From contig MARA01000006.1 of NCBI GenBank assembly GCA_001792895.1, positions 1,674,001-1,738,000 of the forward strand: 64,000 nucleotides of DNA, read 5' to 3'. Source of the stretch: Lentinus brumalis (lineage: Eukaryota > Basidiomycota > Agaricomycetes > Polyporales > Polyporaceae). Of the stretch, positions 53,680 through 64,000 are shown one piece after another. A program made the translations under genes and the position numbers. The notes under the pieces were generated by a model. The model was not told where the DNA came from, made no database searches, and saw only the letters and a list, made by a program, of their open reading frames with translations. Positions within the stretch are counted from its first letter, which is position 1, and the number at the start of each line of letters is the position of its first letter.

Positions 53680-56600
53680 CTAGTTCCCGTATTGAGGCGG
53701 CGGATCGAGCCTCTCCTCCCGGATGCCCTGCATCACCCTCCGCAGATTCTCCACCTCCGCCCTCAGTCCGAGCAGGTCGGTCGTCGAGACCGTGTTCACC
53801 CCCGACCCTCCAGTTGCACTGCTCGACTCCGTCCCCGACGACATCACATCACTGCTCGGTGTCCTTGGCGTGGTCGGGCCCGGCTCTGCACTTCCGGACG
53901 GCGACATTGGATAGCGTTGTTCCATCTCGCGCGCCCGCTCTCGAGCTTTGGAGCTGCCGACAATGGGATATGGGGACGCGTACTGTGCGTCCGAGAGAGA
54001 TGGATGAGTCGGGTGGTCGGTAGTTCCAGCTTCGACCCGTCTTGTGTCCGCATCGACGTATCGGTTCGGGCTGTACTCCCGCTGGGAGGCGAGTCCATAC
54101 TCGTACGGCTGGGGATGCTCGAGAATATCCTCCTTGTGGTGATACGCGGCTCTGGCGCGCTGCTGTCGTCTCCTGCGCCAGAAGAAGAACCCGGCTCCCA
54201 GCGCAATTGCGAGGAAGACGACGCCTCCTACTGCGCCGCCCACGATGGCGCCAATGTTCGGCTTGACATTGCTTTCGGCGCTGCCAGGATTGTTCCCGCT
54301 TCCGGGAGAGCCAGGATTGTCGCCCAAAGGCGAACTGCCGCTCACGACGATGGTGGTGTTCGGGACGCTGTGAGTTGTGATCAGGGTCAGCGGTATAACT
54401 TTGTAGGAGCGCGAGCCAACTCACGTCAAGGCCAACGGAGCGAACATAGCACCTAGTGCGGGACTGAGAGTGCGAGAGAATCTAAGGTGAACGCATGGTA
54501 GACACAAGCACATGCGACCTACCCAGCGCGACCGCCACGGTTGTCTGAAATGGCGCCCGTGGTATAATCGTACACGTCCGGGAATTGGCCGCCTGTTTTG
54601 TTGAAGGAAGCCCTATCCCAGGCGTATTGCACCAATTGGTTGCGTACTCCATCGTCCATGACTGTAGCAGCGGTGAAAAGTGTCCATGCTGAGTCCAGAG
54701 AGTACTGGTCAGTCATACCCGACTAATGAGTAACCCGTGGTTGTGCGTACCAGAGCTTGCCAAATTGAGATCGCTCAGAGCGTTATCAAAGTAGAGTCCG
54801 AGAGGACCAGCTGCCAGAACGATCATGTGAGTTTAAACACTAGCCCTAGGCCCCGACAGGCTTCATACCTGATTGGAGTAGAGTGTTGTAATATTGGGTT
54901 TGCTTGGCGAGAACCTGCGAAGAACGACGACCACGGCGAGTTGAGACTGACAGCTTCTTTGGAGACTTGAGCACTCACGTCTTGGGATATCAGACTTGTA
55001 TTGAGCAATAAGTCGGCGTAGATGTTGTATAGCATCGCTGATGACGACTGGTCACCATATTGACCAAGGAGATGCTGCTGATCGCTGGACTCTGCAAGCG
55101 AGAGCCACGACCCGGCCAGGGCCGTCGCGCGACTCTGCAGAATGTACTCAGCGATAGAGATCTGACGTGGGGATAACCGACGTACGTCGTACTGCTGAGC
55201 GTCGGAGTCATGGCTCGTGGCGCGACTGATTTCTGCCATGGCCTTGACGCCGATGATGCCTTTGATCGCGAGGTTCGTCATGTTGGGATTGGTCAGGCCG
55301 TCCGCGGAATCCCTAAGAATGTGTCGACAATCAATCCCCCTGGACTACTATATGTCAAAGCCCACGTACTGGTTGAGCGGAGTCAGGGTGTTGTTGACCA
55401 AATAGTCTGCCCAACGTTTCGCGGTGTCGTACTGCAATGATTTCAGCAACATGTGACGCCGACTCGACAGATACACATACATGCCGACTCAGCAACGACC
55501 CGTCACCAGACACTCGTGCATGCGCATACATCATAATGAGCATGTTGCCGGACTCTGTGGATCAAAATTAGTGTGGGAGGTCTGCGCTATGGTACGCAAC
55601 TCACGTTCGATGCCCTGCTGATGAGCTCCACGAGTGCCCGTGGCATTTGGATAATTGGCACCTGTAGCGCATTCGCTGTCTCAGTGCCGACGTAGAGGAA
55701 AGGTACAAGATCATGATAAGTGACCTATGTCCTGTGCGGCGTACGCTTGCCCGACTAGATTGTCTTGAGACTGCAATAGTGGCGCCAGCAATGCTCCTCC
55801 GAGAGATGCGTTGAGATACAGGTACGTCGGGAATGCAGCGAACATGCTTTCAACCGGATTGACTCGTCTGGATAAAGCGCTGTCAGAGTGAGGCGGGGGC
55901 ATTTCGAAGGAGATGCACGCACAGCGTGGACCCAATGTCCTTCATGAAGGCCTTGACATCCGTTACGTCGTCGTCGTTGCCGGAACCTCCAAGGACTGTG
56001 ATATCTAGCGCACCCATGACTTGGCGGGCGACCAGCGAGATGAGATCCCCGTACTGTGGCGAAATTTTCGCAGCGTCGGCCAATATTCTCTCGTCCAGTG
56101 CAACTGCCCTGTCATGTGCGGCAGGATAATCGGCCACGAATGCGTCGATCTTTCGACTGCTTGGTCAGGATGTGATGCGTGAGTACTGGGTGGCAAATCT
56201 CACCAGAGCGCTGACATCAGAATATCGTGTTGTCCAGTACGGCCGACGAACCTCAGTCACACCAGAAGGCGTGGTGTACGGTGCGATAGGATCACGTACA
56301 TAGCCGATTGCCCACGTCACCGGAGAGGACGTGGACTGAATGGTCCCGAGGTCCATGGCTATGGCAAATACGTACCAGGGCCTTTGATCCCTCATGAGCA
56401 AATGATTTTCCCCCGGGAAGCGTACTCACTGTCCCATGGGACCGAATGTAGCTTGCTGCGTGTTTGTCAAATTGCCAGTATTTGCGAACTGATGCCTGCA
56501 AACAACATCCGTGTCGATCTCCCATGTAAGGCCGGGGCTCTTTACAGAGCATACATTCGTCGTTAATGCCAGCAATGAATCACGAGGGTGAGACCTCACC

Positions 56601-57413
56601 AACGCCATGGCGTAGTACCCTCGTCCGTCCTGTGCTTGTTCTGATATCTCCGTGTATTGCTGTAAAATCTCCGGCTCGGTTTCGTGATAAAGGGTCTGGG
56701 CGGTGCGGTTGTTCTGCCATCTTACTGCCGCGCCACCTTGAGTGCCACTAGGCCTGATTCCGGTGACCAACTCTAGTACCGATGTCAGGAAACCTTTGTC
56801 TGAGAGCCACCAGAAAATGCGACTTACCGGAGCTGATATCTGAATACATCTGTACATTGTGTGTGGCTCCATCAAGGGACTGTGCTTCGACAGAAACGTA
56901 AGAGAATGGAATGGACTGGTTGACCCAGTCTGAAGGCTATGGAGGCATACTCAGTCCACGCAAGCATGACAATCTTGGGTAACCTCACCTCGATCGGGGA
57001 CAGGTAAGTGACAGTGACGTTCATCGGACCTGCCTGCATGACGAAGATGGATCGCGTCGGGGTGATTTGAATATCGACGACAATTGCGGTGCTGTTCCAG
57101 ATTCCATCGTTGCCCATCCACGAGTACGTGACTTCGTCCACTCTAATCCGGCCTGCCCAGCCAATGATAGGCTATGTCCCATGGTTGTAGCGCGTGCGGA
57201 TGAAGACAAATATGTGAGGCGACTCACCCCGTTCCAAAAGAATGGCCAGGAGTTTGGTAGAGGCTGCCCACCAGCAGTGTTCTGGTACCATACGCTGAAA
57301 TGCGGCGAACGGACTGCTAGAGGGATCGCGGCCGGAAAGAATGACCGCTGAGCTGCAACTGCAGACGAGAACAAGAGACCGATGAAAATCCAAATGCTGA
57401 GGACTGTCGCCAT
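53680..57413 (-). CDS. membrane-anchored glutaminase A, copy C
   Basis: The ATG at 57413 opens the signal peptide MATVLSIWIFIGLLFSSAVA, then QRSFFPAAIPLAVRSPHFSV. I traced exons through WMGNDGIWNSTAIVVDIQIT, PSDWVNQSIPFSYVSVEAQS, VQMYSDISSE, ETEPEILQQYTEISEQAQDG, MDLGTIQSTSSPVTWAIGYV, VARQVMGALDITVLGGSGND, ESGNMLIMMYAHARVSGDGS, NMTNLAIKGIIGVKAMAEIS and AWTLFTAATVMDDGVRNQLV. The tail has IGAIVGGAVGGVVFLAIALG, AGFFFWRRRRQQRAR, a Tyr/Pro-rich part, and ends LRAEVENLRRVMQGIREERL + DPPPQYGN. This is the copy in which I checked most exon joins, and none breaks. The three Pfam-type regions (DUF5127, DUF4965, DUF1793) are all represented. Confidence 0.87.
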
Positions 57414-58638
57414 GAAGTCAGGGAGGAGCGTCCCGTGGACGACGAAGGGAAACGCGGGCAGGAAGGAGAGACGGAACCTGAGACAAGCGTGAGCTATCGA
57501 ATACTGCAAGGGAGCCCGCATCCAAACCTTACACCGACTCGGAGCTCAGCAACTGCGCACGATTGCGCGCCAGGGACGAATGGCTATGCCTTCGTCGGAA
57601 AGATGTGCGTGCGGCAGTGACCTCGGGGCAGGAGGAAGAAGCGGGTGGAGAGCGTTCGTTGCACCGGAGTATCAACGAACAGAGTTCACGCCGAGATAGT
57701 CTACACAGCTCCGTGGACGAGGATGGACGGGGATATGCCCCTTGTGGGTAGCTGTCATAACTGTCCAACGCACGCACGGCACAGCCGCTTCATGTACAGA
57801 TGGCGTCGTGTGAGGCACTTGAGCTTCAAAAGCAACAGTCCCGTCAGCTGCATGCCAGACGTTGGTAAGTTCAGTGTGGCGGCTTCTGAGATGAGTTTTA
57901 ACGCACAGATGACAGATGTCGAGGGCTTCGAGCATCTTTCCGAGCATCTGTTTCGGCCTTCGGGCGGCCAGACTGATACGTAGTTCATCAGACCACATGA
58001 GCGGTACCCAGAAGACACACGTACATATCCATGAGCTGCTGTCCCCGTGAGGCCGTCAAATAGCAGGTCCGTTGGAGCGAATCACGACATGGACGCGCGA
58101 AGCAAACTGGCACTCGGCGCTTGATTCACTGGGCACAGATATCGCCACCATGTCGTAACTACCGCTCCGAGTCCTTCCACCTCCCTGACACGACCGATTG
58201 AACGTTCGCAATACATAGCGTATATTGTGCTGTTACTTACTGTACAGAGTAGTTAGAACTCGGACCCAGGTCCTGCGAGCAGGAGCTGGTATTTTGTCCT
58301 CGACCAATATGGGGAAAACGAGCGTTGAGTACTGAATCCTTACTCAAACTGGAGAAAGTTTATACTATACACTGCGGCAGGGAAGATGCAGAGACTCCAA
58401 AATTGAAACAGAGGCGCAGACGAACTGGAAGCATTGTATGTATCATGTGGCAAACCCACCCCAAAAGAAGATCAAGGATGTACGAGGGGTGCTGGGGTGG
58501 GGATTAATGCTGAGCAACGAACAGCATCGGCGCATGAGGCTGACAGATGGAACTATGCGTAGTGATGTTGGTGCGATGAACGCCCTCTCGCCCGGCGTAT
58601 AAGTATATGTACACTGTACCTGCATGTGCGGCCAACAA
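57414..58638. other. intergenic between GtaA copies C and D
   Basis: About 1.2 kb, the longest spacer in the array. Plus-strand frames at 57645-57983 and 58325-58507 show no motif. Promoter of copy C and 3' flank of copy D. Confidence 0.5.
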
Positions 58639-61600
58639 CTAGCCCTGGTACTCTGGCGGCGGCTCGAATCGATCCGCTCGAATTTCCTGCATGACCCTCC
58701 TCAAGTTCTCCACCTCCGCCCTCAAACTCACGACCTCCGTGGGCGATATTGAGCTTCCCGCACCCGACCGCGACCCGGAGTTGGGCGAGAGCGGATCTGT
58801 ACTCGACGCCGTCAACGCCGCCGAGCCCGTCGCAGACGATGCCGAAATAGACGAAGTATGGTAGTGTTGAGGCCGGTTCAGTGCCGCCTCGCGCGCTTTC
58901 GATACTGCGACCGTTGCCACTGGTGCGGGAGATGGGTCGTCATATGCGAGCCGCGCGTATCCGGAGCTCTCGCTCGGCGAGCGCGGGGGCGTGTGGATGG
59001 AGGGTGTGCCCAGTCCTGCCACGCCAGGGTCGGTGTATTGGCTCCGTCCATACTGACTCTGTCCGGCGGCGTCGGAGCCTGAAGGGCGCCCTGCCAGTGG
59101 AACTGCGCTACCGTACGGGAATGGGACTGAATCCTGGCTTGCGGGGTAGTTGTAGGGAGATAGCGAAGGTCGGTGGGCTTCGTCGTCGACGAACTCGACC
59201 TTCTCGGAGTACTGGTCCTCCAGGTTACGCCGCCTTCGCCAGAAGATGAACCCAAATATCGCAAGCCCGATGATGACAACGCCACCGACAACGCCACCCA
59301 CGATAGGGCCGATGTTAGATTTGGTACGACCCTCACCAGAAGTCGTGTTGCTGCCAGGACCTCGTGAAGTTGCATCCGCAGGCACAACAATAGTTGTATT
59401 GGGGACCCTGTTAGCATTCAGTCAGCATTATGATGCATGGGCCCTCGTTAGGCTCAAGGGACGCACGTCAAAGCCAAATGCGAGAACATGGCACCAATCG
59501 CGGGGCTGACATGATCACACATGTTAGCCATCCGAAACACTTGGAACGAGAGCATGCGGACTCACCTCGGTGCGCCGCTCAAGATGGCACCTGTTGCATC
59601 GTTGTACTGATCCGGGAAGGCACCCTGACCGGTCGTGTTCGAGGATATCCTAGACCAAACTCCTTGTATAAGCTGATTGCGGACACCGTCGTCCGACACG
59701 GTTGCTGCTGTGAGCAGACTCCAAGCTAGAGTGGACAAGGCCGTCAGCATGGGTGCACTCAAAGGCTGCTAAGAGACATACCCGCGCTACTCTGTTGGCC
59801 AGAGTTGCTATCGATAGGCAAGCCGAAAACAGGAGCTGAAGAAGGATAGAGTGAGTACCACCGAATGGTACAAAGCTAATAGATATCCAAGACGCACCTG
59901 TAGTGAGGAGACTGCCATAGAACTGAGTTTGGCCCTCAATGATCTAGTACGGAGCCTGATAGTCAGTAAATGATGCTTGTGTTGGCGATCGCGACAGTCG
60001 CCTCACTCACCGACTGGGGGACGAGTTTCGTCCCAAGCAGAAGATCGGCATAGATATTGTAGAGCAGCGCCCATGACTGCTGATCGCCATATACGCCGAG
60101 AAGGTGCTGCTGGCTGCTAGATTCCGCCAATGACAACCACGAGCCGATGAGGGCGCTAGCATGACTCTGCAGCGATATCTTAGCCACTGCGACACATGCA
60201 ACGTCGAAGTGCGATACACGTACATCGTACTCTTGGGCGTCCGAATCTTTTCCGAGTGCTCGACTGATCTCAGCCATAGCCTTCACGCCAATGATGCCTT
60301 TGAGGGCGAGATTGGTCATGTTGGGCTTGTTCTCGCCATCTGCTGAAGCTCTGTAGTGACGCAACAAGTTCAGGCCGAGCACAGGAACGGAAGAGAGCAC
60401 GCACTGGTCATCGAACGTCAGGGTATTGCTGACCAAGTAGTCCGCCCAGCGTTTGGTCAAATTGTACTGTGGAGATGTCAGGACAATGTCAGGATGATTC
60501 AGTCTATGGTCTACTTACGTGCTGAGCCAGTAAGGTTCCATCACCGGACACTCGTGCATGAGCGTACATCATGATGAGCATGTTGCCCGACTCTGCAGGA
60601 CCATCAAAACCCGAGCAATTATGAGGTTGTGACCTCACTTACGTTCTATGCCCTTCGAGTGGGTACCGGGAGTTAGTATTGCAAGGGGGTAGCCAGTTCC
60701 TGGAGTCATACGTCACGGTATCAGAACTCAGTTGAGCTAGGTTCAATGTGAAACTGACCAAGATCTTGGGCAGCATACTGCTGCCCAGTCAGACCATCCT
60801 GAGACTCGAGGAGGGGAGCCAGCAAGGATCCGCCAAAGGATGCGTTCAGGTACAGGTAAGTCGGGAACGCCGCGTACAGCCGCTCCACAGCGTTCACACG
60901 CCTAAGCCGAACGAAGTTCCAGTGGGTGCTGCGAGCTCAAGGACGAATGCACTCACAATGACGTGCCAAGGTCCTTCATGAAGATCTTGACATCAGACGC
61001 GTCCACGTTGCCCTTGTCGTCCGCGAGAACCGTGATATCGAGCGCACCAAAGGTCTGCCGGGCACCCAACGAGACCAGGTCCACGTAATTGCTGGAAACC
61101 TTTGATGCGTCGCTCATGATCTTCTGGTCAAGCGCAACAGCGCGGTCGTGTGCAGCCGTGAAGTCGGCGGTAAATGCGTCGATCTAGGAGCGGTACGTTC
61201 AGCGGTCAAGGAGTCGACGTGAGCGTAGCAAACGTGCTACGACTGACCGCAGAGCCGATATCGGAGTATTGGGAGACGAAGTACGGCCGTCGATTCTGGG
61301 TCTCACCGGAGCTCGTGGTGTATCGCACACTGGGGTCACGAACATAGCCCGCACCCCAGGTCACTGGGTCCGAGGTGGACGAGATGGTGCCGAGGTCCAC
61401 TGCGATCGCGAACACGAAGAACGGGCTAAGGGGCTCGTGAGCGTACGTCACGGGATCAGGAAATCATAAATACTTGTTGATTGGACCGAATGCAGAGCTC
61501 TCGATGTTGGCCAAAGAACCTTGGTTCGCGAAGAGGTTGCGAGTGCTGGTATCCGTGTCGATCTGCCAAGTCAACCCTGGTCGCTGGACATGGTCGAACA

Positions 61601-62440
61601 ATACGAGTTGAGTCGCCGAAACGTACTAGCGACGCATTCATGCATCAAAGCTCACCGATGCCATGGCATAGTAGGCCTTGCCATCCTGCGCTTGGTTGGC
61701 GATCTCGACATTCGCAGTAGGCGTCTGTAGCTCAATCTCGTGAAAAACAGAATTGCCGGTCTTGGTATTCCTCCACGAGATGGGACTGCTTCTATTTCCA
61801 GAGAGCCATTCTAGCGAAGGTGTCCGGTATTTCAACTAACGACGGAAAAGCGCTGTTGTGCCTACTCACCTCCGCTGATGTCCGAGTACACCTGCACCGA
61901 ATGTGATGCGCCGTCTAGCGAAGCCGCTTCAAGGCTAATGTACGAGAATGGGAATGACTGCTTGACCCAGTCTGATGGCTGGTCAAGAACAAACATTTAC
62001 CTTCAGACGACTGTGAGTAGCGTAAGTAAATAGTCTGCGTACCTCGATGGGAGAAAGGAAAGTGATTGTGAGGTTCATTGGGCCTGCCTGCATGACGAAG
62101 ATGGATCGCGTCGGGGTTATCTGCACATCCGTCACGACCGCCGAGCCGTTTCCGATCCCGTCCTGACCCATCCATACATATGTCGTCTGATCCACCCGTA
62201 TCTTCCCCGACCAGCCCATGATTGACTGCTGTCCCAGAAGTGCGGCCATGACTGTGAGAGTGAACCGGAGGTGTTGGTGCTGATTAGCCAGACGTTATGG
62301 TAGGGAGAGCGGATAGACAAAGGTATGCTGGCGGGAAAGAAGGTGCGCTGTGCGCCAACCAGTGTGGAGAAAAGGACCAGCAGGAGAGACCACAGTGTAG
62401 AGAAAGACATCATGAGCAGGATGTGAGGGAAGGCATTCAC
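58639..62440 (-). CDS. membrane-anchored glutaminase A, copy D
   Basis: Start at 62440 (MNAFPHILLMMSFSTLWSLL) or at one of the Met pair nine or ten residues on, which gives a more standard signal peptide ending STLVGAQ. Then TFFPASIPLSIRSPYHNVWL, close to copy A. Ectodomain pieces: IMGWSGKIRVDQTTYVWMGQ, MNLTITFLSPIE, EWLSGNRSSPISWRNTKTG, VDLGTISSTSDPVTWGAGYV, RRVNAVERLYAAFPTYLYLN, MLIMMYAHARVSGDGTLLAQ, NMTNLALKGIIGVKAMAEIS and SLLTAATVSDDGVRNQLIQG. The tail has IGPIVGGVVGGVVIIGLAIF, GFIFWRRRRNL, a Tyr/Ser/Pro-rich middle and LRAEVENLRRVMQEIRADRF + EPPPEYQG. No break found. The four genes have the same orientation, spaced roughly 1 kb apart. Confidence 0.86.
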
Positions 62441-63482
62441 CCCCAGAACGGCAAGCGGACAGAAGAGAAAAAGGTCAGTCAGCCTTGGGGAGGAAGTGTA
62501 AGCGAAAGCAGGGGGAAGGGTCGACGGCGACTCCGAGCGACCTGAGAGTGCTGCGATCTCATACAGATCGGCAGATCTTGGGGTCTACTTGAAGGAAGCG
62601 GTCTTGATGAACCTCGTATTCGTACGCGGCACGTTGTAACACCTCAATGGTTTCTCATCTTAGAATCTGTGAGCGTTATCCTCATCCTCACTGTTCGTAT
62701 GCTTTCTCGCAAGCATGCTTGTGGGATATGTACGACTGTCAGCTATCCCATTCACGCAGTACAGGTGTCAGCCTGAGAGAGTACGTACTCGCCGAAACGC
62801 ATCATTTGATGGCCTGCCTCAAGTGGTCTTAGAGGGTACCATTAGCTGCGAGGCTCTGGGAGAGTGAACACAGCACAGCACAGCAGTGCACAGCTCCCGC
62901 CGGCTGATCGTGATTGGAATGCTCGCCAACCGACAGGCAATGAACGCGCTTGGTCGCGTCCGCCGCCCCGTCTCGTCCCGTCTCCATTCGGCGTCGATCC
63001 TGATGTCATTGCCTGCAGGTCTTGGGCAAGCTGAGTATCACAGTTCTTGGCGGAGCATTCCGGGGTTGAGGCGACTTCGTGGATTTGCAGGAGATTTCGA
63101 CTGCTCATTGGCCGCGCGCAGGCTGACGTGTCGACGCTGCACCATCCTTGAGCATGCTCGGCAGCCTCATCTCCGGTCGGAGGTCCGGGTGTGTAAAGGC
63201 TCGATCATGGCCAATCGTTCCAGAGTCCGCCCAAGGTGCGCCGACACCGGTGTAGAGTCTCAAAGGACGCCAATATATTGGAATTGCGTGAAGGTATGAA
63301 CCTTTCACAACATGCGACGCTAGCACGACAGCGATGAGAGCTCCAGACAAATCACATCTATAACGGCCAAAGGATGCCGCCCCCAAAGCCCCCATAACGA
63401 ACAGATACAACATAACGATACAGACGTGAATGACTGCTTACTAGTATTGTCCTCCATGCGAGCAACTAGCTCATATATCCGC
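62441..63482. other. intergenic between GtaA copy D and glutamate-cysteine ligase
   Basis: About 1 kb: promoter of GtaA copy D and 3' flank of the ligase gene. No gene or repeat is supported. Confidence 0.5.
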
Positions 63483-64000
63483 TTAGTTCCTGGGGTGCGC
63501 GTTGGCGGGGAGGAAGTCAGGCGCCTTGCGCAAGCCTCGCTCACTGTCAAACGTCCCGACGGAGACATCAGTAGCCGGAAAGCAGAGCTTGACAGGTGAC
63601 ATGACACTCACATCTCGTCAATGGCGACCATGAGGTCGTAGTTGATCTCATCCGAGACGGCCGAGTCGAACTTGTATGCCGGGTGCGACCGCACGAACTC
63701 ACGCATCCAGCTGGCGGCCGTCCGCAGGGAACCTGGAGACGGAATTGACACCGTGAGCATTCTTGACAGATCAGTCAGTCGAGGTGACGACTGGCGTACC
63801 GTTGGTTCTCCGGCGCACAAGGTCCAGGTACTCTTCGATCTTCCGCCCAGACTCCTCGTCCACGTCAAGCGTTTCCAGGTACATGTACACAAGGTTGAGC
63901 AGGCCTGGGAACCGTGCGCTCTTCAAAATCAAAGCATCAGCCATGCCGGCTCAAGCCTGCTTATCAGAAGCACGGAAGCCAGCACGCACCTTGCCGTTCA
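63483..64000 (-). CDS. glutamate-cysteine ligase catalytic subunit, C-terminal part (partial)
   Basis: The gene runs off the right edge; only its last three exons are visible. They read FPGLLNLVYMYLETLDVDEE, then IEEYLDLVRRRTN. After an intron (about 63733-63799) comes GSLRTAASWMREFVRSHPAY + KFDSAVSDEINYDLMVAIDE. After a second intron (about 63549-63617) follows ERGLRKAPDFLPANAHPRN-stop. WMREFVRSHPAYKxDSxVSDEINYDL is the signature end of the eukaryotic enzyme that joins glutamate to cysteine, the first step of glutathione synthesis. Without the second intron the protein would stop at IDEM, but the spliced ending fits fungal relatives better. Glutamate made by the neighbouring glutaminases is a substrate, but a link is speculative. 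Confidence 0.85.

Overview
The window is genomic DNA of a filamentous basidiomycete, most likely an Agaricomycete. Genes are densely packed on both strands and broken by many 45-75 bp GT-AG introns. The protein set includes a division-1 chitin synthase, DUF6535 membrane protein, GtaA-type glutaminases, RAD23, ARF6 and glutamate-cysteine ligase, plus eukaryotic tRNAs. I joined all exons by eye, so splice sites are proposals.

Layout. Positions 1-9216 form an accessory block of tandem duplicates: the tail of a zinc-finger/F-box gene, three small protein-kinase-like genes (one frameshifted), a secreted carboxymuconolactone-decarboxylase-like gene and its decayed copy, then a complete F-box/zinc-finger paralogue. 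Positions 9301-17041 hold an unknown gene, an R3H-domain gene, a tRNA-Thr and the chitin synthase. Positions 17042-20635 are a rearranged patch: a palindromic element with tRNA-like internal boxes, a frameshifted copy of a PD-(D/E)XK-nuclease-like gene, and a truncated inverted copy of a glutaminase 5' end.

Positions 20636-43953 are mostly housekeeping: a possible shelterin TPP1-like protein, an HNH-nuclease-like protein, an LRR protein, RAD23, ARF6, cysteine synthase (with a frameshift in the PLP loop), tRNA-Gly, a mitochondrial Mmc1-like protein, a VanZ-like membrane protein, an RraA-like protein, the intact nuclease-like copy between about 250-bp direct repeats, and a DUF6535 protein.

Positions 44452-62440 are a head-to-tail array of four glutaminase A (GtaA) paralogues on the minus strand. 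Each has a signal peptide, the GtaA ectodomain, one membrane span and a cytosolic tail ending in a conserved coiled coil and a proline-rich motif. The window ends in the 3' part of a glutamate-cysteine ligase gene.

The most notable points are the membrane-anchored GtaA array, the inverted duplication linking it to the patch near 19-20 kb, and the two copies of the nuclease-like gene. Several frame breaks (2262 kinase, 18092 nuclease-like, 33365 cysteine synthase, 37360 VanZ-like) could be real or consensus errors.
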